Origin: an uncultured Clostridia bacterium
Lineage (GTDB): Bacteria; Bacillota; Clostridia; TANB77; CAG-508
Length of the DNA: 18,342 bases
Reading direction: 5' to 3'
Assembly (NCBI GenBank): GCA_947631725.1
Contig: CANRML010000011.1
Span: 1 to 18,342, forward strand
This document shows, piece after piece, positions 16,115-18,342 of the stretch; the first letter of the stretch is position 1; every line of letters begins with the position of its first letter. The translations under genes and the position numbers were made by a program. The notes below the pieces were generated by a model. The model made no database searches and was not told the origin of the DNA. It saw only the letters and a program-made list of their open reading frames with translations.

Positions 16115-17137
16115 TCAAATAATTAGCATTGCATCTCCAAAGCTAAAAAATCTATATTTCTCTGCCACTGCTTTTTCATATGCTTCAAGTATAAAATCTT
16201 TATCTGCAAAAGCTGATACTAACATCAGTAATGTTGATTTTGGTAAATGGAAGTTGGTAATTAAACTATCTATACATTTAAAGTTATATCCAGGATAAAT
16301 ATAAATTCCAGTATCTCCTTCTATTGGTTTAACATATCCGTTTTTATCTGCTATTGTTTCTAATACTCTACAAGAAGTTGTACCAACTGCTATAACACGT
16401 TTTCCATTTTTCTTTGCCTTATTTATTTTTTCACAATCTTCTGGTTTTATATAAAAATGTTCTGTATGCATTTTGTGTTTTTCTACTGTCTCTTCTTTAA
16501 CTGGTCTAAATGTTCCTATTCCTACATGTAAAGTAACATTTGCAATTTGAATCCCTTTTTGTTCTATTTTTTGTAAAAGTTCTTCTGTAAAATGTAGCCC
16601 TGCTGTTGGTGCTGCAGCAGACCCTTTATATTTTGCATATACTGTTTGATATCTGTCTTTTTCTTTTAATTCCTCGTGAATATATGGTGGTAATGGCATT
16701 AAGCCAATTTTATCTAATATTTCATTAAAGATTCCATCATATGTAAATTTTACTTTTCTTGTTCCTCCTGCTAATTTTTCTATAATCTCTGCTTTTAATA
16801 ATCCATCTCCAAAAATTACCTTTGCACCTTCTTGTAATTTATTTCCTGGTCTTACAATTGTTTCCCAAATATCTCCTTCTATATTATTTAATAGCAAAAA
16901 TTCTACATTTGCACCTGTTTCTTTTTTTCCATATATACGTGCTGGTATAACTTTAGTATTATTTCTTACTAGGCAATCTCCTGGCTCTAAATAATCAATA
17001 ATATCTTTAAATATTTTATGTTCAATAGTTTTGTTTTTTCTATCTAATACCATCAATCTAGATTGGTCTCTTTTTGCAATAGGTGTTTGAGCAATTAGTT
17101 CTTCTGGTAAATCATAATCAAATTCTGATACTTTCAA
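16115..17137 (-). CDS. queA: S-adenosylmethionine:tRNA ribosyltransferase-isomerase QueA
   Basis: QueA transfers and rearranges the ribosyl moiety of SAM onto preQ1-tRNA to give epoxyqueuosine-tRNA. The start chosen is a TTG at 17137. AGGAGG lies 6 nt upstream, and the resulting N-terminus, KVSEFDYDLPEELIAQTP after the initiator, matches the family. An earlier in-frame TTG at 17152 would overlap the ribosome site itself. The 340-residue protein shows VRNNTKVIPARIYG (57-70), the SAM/active-site block SAAAPTAGLHFTEELL (173-188), HVGIGTFRPV (204-213), AVGTTSCRVLE (250-260) and TNFHLPKSTLLMLV (294-307). It ends in TGA. The 5' end overlaps the last codons of the upstream phospholipase C-like gene by 20 nt. 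Confidence 0.96.
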   Translation of the reverse strand: MKVSEFDYDLPEELIAQTPIAKRDQSRLMVLDRKNKTIEHKIFKDIIDYLEPGDCLVRNNTKVIPARIYGKKETGANVEFLLLNNIEGDIWETIVRPGNKLQEGAKVIFGDGLLKAEIIEKLAGGTRKVKFTYDGIFNEILDKIGLMPLPPYIHEELKEKDRYQTVYAKYKGSAAAPTAGLHFTEELLQKIEQKGIQIANVTLHVGIGTFRPVKEETVEKHKMHTEHFYIKPEDCEKINKAKKNGKRVIAVGTTSCRVLETIADKNGYVKPIEGDTGIYIYPGYNFKCIDSLITNFHLPKSTLLMLVSAFADKDFILEAYEKAVAEKYRFFSFGDAMLII

Positions 17138-17384
17138 GTATTTCCTCCTCAATCAATTCTACACTTTTATCTATATAATTTAATAATTCTTGTTTTGTGT
17201 ATAATTTATATTCTTCTTCTACTTTTTCTTTATTATTCTTTATGTTTTCTTCTACATATTTAAATGTTTTAATAATATCATCATTTGTATATGTAAATTC
17301 TTTTAAATCTTTTGCATATTCTAATATTTTTTCATCATAACTTGGGAAATTTATTTCTGTTTCATTTCTTAAGTATCCGTGAAA
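17118..17384 (-). pseudogene. Out-of-frame C-terminal tail of the phospholipase C-like gene
   Basis: After the stop of the phospholipase C-like frame at 17362, another minus-strand frame is open from about 17384 to a TGA at 17118. It reads as ordinary protein: about 85 residues beginning HGYLRNETEINFPSYDEKIL, then a Lys/Glu-rich helical stretch with VEENIKNNKEKVEEEYKLY, ending LIEEEILESIRI. Removing one base from the four-A run at plus-strand 17382-17385 fuses it in frame after DLRTF, giving one 234-residue protein. There is no start codon with a ribosome site for it alone, so it is a detached C-terminus, not a separate gene. Its last codons overlap the queA start. Confidence 0.72.
17144..17149 (-). 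promoter_or_regulatory. Ribosome binding site defining the TTG start of queA
   Basis: AGGAGG on the minus strand is 6 nt upstream of TTG 17137. It lies inside the out-of-frame tail of the phospholipase C-like gene, which suggests translational coupling between the two. Confidence 0.7.
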
Positions 17385-17823
17385 ATGTTCTTAAGTCTTT
17401 ATGTTTTACTGGTTGTATTTCAGCAAAAGGGCAAATTTTAGTACTTCCATCACTTAATTTAATACTTAATAACCCTTTTTTTGAATCTTGCATGTTATAA
17501 TGGTTTTTGTATAATTGGACATTCCAATAGTTATCTGTTAAAAGATGTGTGTAATACCCTAAAATTACTGGATTTTTAAAATATTCTTTATATTGTTTTT
17601 TAAATCTTTTTATATCTGGTAAATCAACTTCCATGCCATTTATATTTGTTCGATATGGATAATGTGTAGAATAGTCTTTAACTATAATGGATGGATTTGG
17701 CGTATTATGTCCTTCAAATATATCTGGCATAATATTTGCAAATGTAAATATATTGTTATTAGGTATTTGTATTTTTTTACATACTTTATCAATTATTGAT
17801 AAATGGATTGTCCAAGATGGCAT
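17362..17823 (-). pseudogene. Zinc-dependent phospholipase C-like protein, frameshifted (N-terminal part)
   Basis: The product resembles the zinc-dependent phospholipase C/S1-P1 nuclease-like family as found in small Clostridia proteins that begin MPSW. Visible candidate metal ligands are Trp4/His7 in MPSWTIHL, Asp34 in MPDIFEGH, His54 in STHY, and His93/Asp97 in YYTHLLTD. The last pair has the H-x3-D spacing of the family's His118/Asp122. I could not find convincing equivalents of the remaining ligands, so enzymatic activity is uncertain. No signal peptide is seen, so a cytoplasmic location is likely. GGAGG lies about 6 nt before the ATG, directly after a perfect hairpin that follows pnp. 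The frame ends after 153 residues (RTFSRILKK), and the coding sequence clearly continues in another frame for 85 more, so the intact protein would be about 234 residues. Confidence 0.78.
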
Positions 17824-17840
17824 AATTTCCTCCTTTTTTT

Positions 17841-17864
17841 AGGAAAGTGGTAATCCACTTTCCT
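17841..17864 (-). other. Perfect 10-bp intercistronic hairpin after pnp
   Basis: AGGAAAGTGG (17841-17850) and CCACTTTCCT (17855-17864) form a perfect 10-bp stem with a 4-nt loop. On the transcribed minus strand the pnp TAG stop runs into the stem. The stem is followed at once by seven A and then GGAGG, the ribosome site of the next gene. There is no T-run in the direction of transcription, so this is not a normal terminator. It may protect or process the mRNA between the two genes. Confidence 0.7.
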
Positions 17865-18342
17865 AATCAGCTAAGTCTTTCATTGTTAAATTTATTCTTC
17901 CTTGTTCATCTATGTCTGTTACTTTTACTGTTACTTTATCTCCTATGTGTAATACATCTTCTACATTTTTTATTCTTTCTTTTGATATTTTAGAAATGTG
18001 TAATAAGCCTTCTTTTCCTCCACAACCTAAATCTACAAAAGCTCCAAAGTTCATAATTCTTGTAACTTCTCCATAATATATTCCGCCAACTTCTACATCT
18101 CTTGCAATATCTTCTACCATTTCTAATGCTTGGATAGCTTTTTCTGAATCTGTTGAATAAATAAATACTTGTCCATCTTCCTCAATGTCAATTTTAACTC
18201 CAGTTTCTTCAATGATTTTATTTATCATTTTTCCGCCAGGTCCGATAACATCTTTAATTTTATCTACTTTAATAGTTGTTGCAATAATTCTTGGTGCATA
18301 TTTTGATATTTCTTCTCTTGGTTTACTAATTACTGGCATCAT
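17863..18342 (-). CDS. pnp: Polyribonucleotide nucleotidyltransferase (PNPase), C-terminal part
   Basis: PNPase is a phosphorolytic 3'-5' exoribonuclease and degradosome component. Only the last 159 codons are inside the window; the two RNase PH-like domains lie beyond the right edge. The visible part contains the end of the core (KPREEISKYAPRI), the KH domain with GPGGKMINKI (about 34-43) and the S1 RNA-binding domain (about 86-157). In the S1 domain, GEVTRIMNFGAFVDL, GLLHISKIS and GDKVTVKVTDID are the usual strands. It ends soon after the S1 domain without the long acidic tail seen in some species. Being first in the visible minus-strand cluster, it may share a transcript with the phospholipase C-like gene and queA. 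The Met at the right edge is internal to the gene. Confidence 0.96.
   Translation of the reverse strand: MMPVISKPREEISKYAPRIIATTIKVDKIKDVIGPGGKMINKIIEETGVKIDIEEDGQVFIYSTDSEKAIQALEMVEDIARDVEVGGIYYGEVTRIMNFGAFVDLGCGGKEGLLHISKISKERIKNVEDVLHIGDKVTVKVTDIDEQGRINLTMKDLAD

Noticed and set aside
17138..17152. TTG at 17152 as the queA start
   Set aside because: It overlaps the AGGAGG ribosome site. The TTG at 17137 has proper spacing and gives the family N-terminus.
17841..17864. The post-pnp hairpin as an intrinsic terminator
   Set aside because: In the direction of pnp transcription it is followed by seven A, not T. On the plus strand it is followed by AATCAG and there is no gene to terminate.
1..18342. 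CRISPR arrays, insertion sequences, tRNA/rRNA genes, prophage or defence genes
   Set aside because: No regular direct repeats with spacers, terminal inverted repeats with transposase, or RNA gene signatures were seen. The window is dense with housekeeping genes.

Overview
The window is AT-rich, tightly packed bacterial DNA. The genes have Shine-Dalgarno sites of the AAGGAGG type and use TAA, TAG and TGA as ordinary stops (queA ends in TGA). The stage II sporulation protein SpoIIP, a YlmH-type S4 protein, a Clostridia-style single-chain PurL of about 1240 residues and a clustered tsaE-tsaB-rimI point to an endospore-forming, low-GC Firmicute, most likely an uncultured member of the Clostridia. 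This placement comes from gene content only; no rRNA is present.

Layout. (1) Positions 1-6618, minus strand: a purine biosynthesis unit read purM -> purL -> two membrane proteins -> purB, with purB running off the left edge. A sigma-A-like promoter lies about 30 nt before purM. purL is broken by one extra base at about 4367. The second membrane protein is recognisably a YugP-type zinc metallopeptidase whose HExxH site is gone. (2) Positions 6740-8408, plus strand: tsaE-tsaB-rimI, with its own promoter divergent from purM and an intrinsic terminator that overlaps the end of rimI. (3) Positions 8407-18342, minus strand: pnp (C-terminal part only) -> a zinc-dependent phospholipase C-like gene split by a frameshift -> queA -> a membrane-anchored transglutaminase-like protein -> tgt -> a membrane-anchored WG-repeat protein -> spoIIP -> dxs -> ylmH. 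Most junctions are short or overlapping. dxs has a good promoter of its own, placed inside the 5' extension of its longest open frame, so its real start is at 11004.

How the genes work together. PurM, PurL and PurB catalyse steps of IMP and AMP synthesis. TsaE and TsaB belong to the tRNA t6A37 machinery, and RimI acetylates ribosomal protein S18. QueA and Tgt catalyse consecutive steps of tRNA queuosine synthesis. PNPase degrades RNA, YlmH is a ribosome-associated quality-control S4 protein, Dxs starts the MEP isoprenoid pathway, and SpoIIP degrades peptidoglycan during engulfment. Four genes have no assigned role: the YugP-like pseudoenzyme, its small membrane neighbour, the transglutaminase-like protein between queA and tgt, and the WG-repeat protein before spoIIP.

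Two genes (purL and the phospholipase C-like gene) each carry one extra base while both halves stay well conserved. This fits either recent mutations or sequencing/assembly errors. No rRNA, tRNA, CRISPR array, insertion sequence or prophage was seen. The only gene-free stretch over 100 bases is the divergent promoter region 6619-6796.
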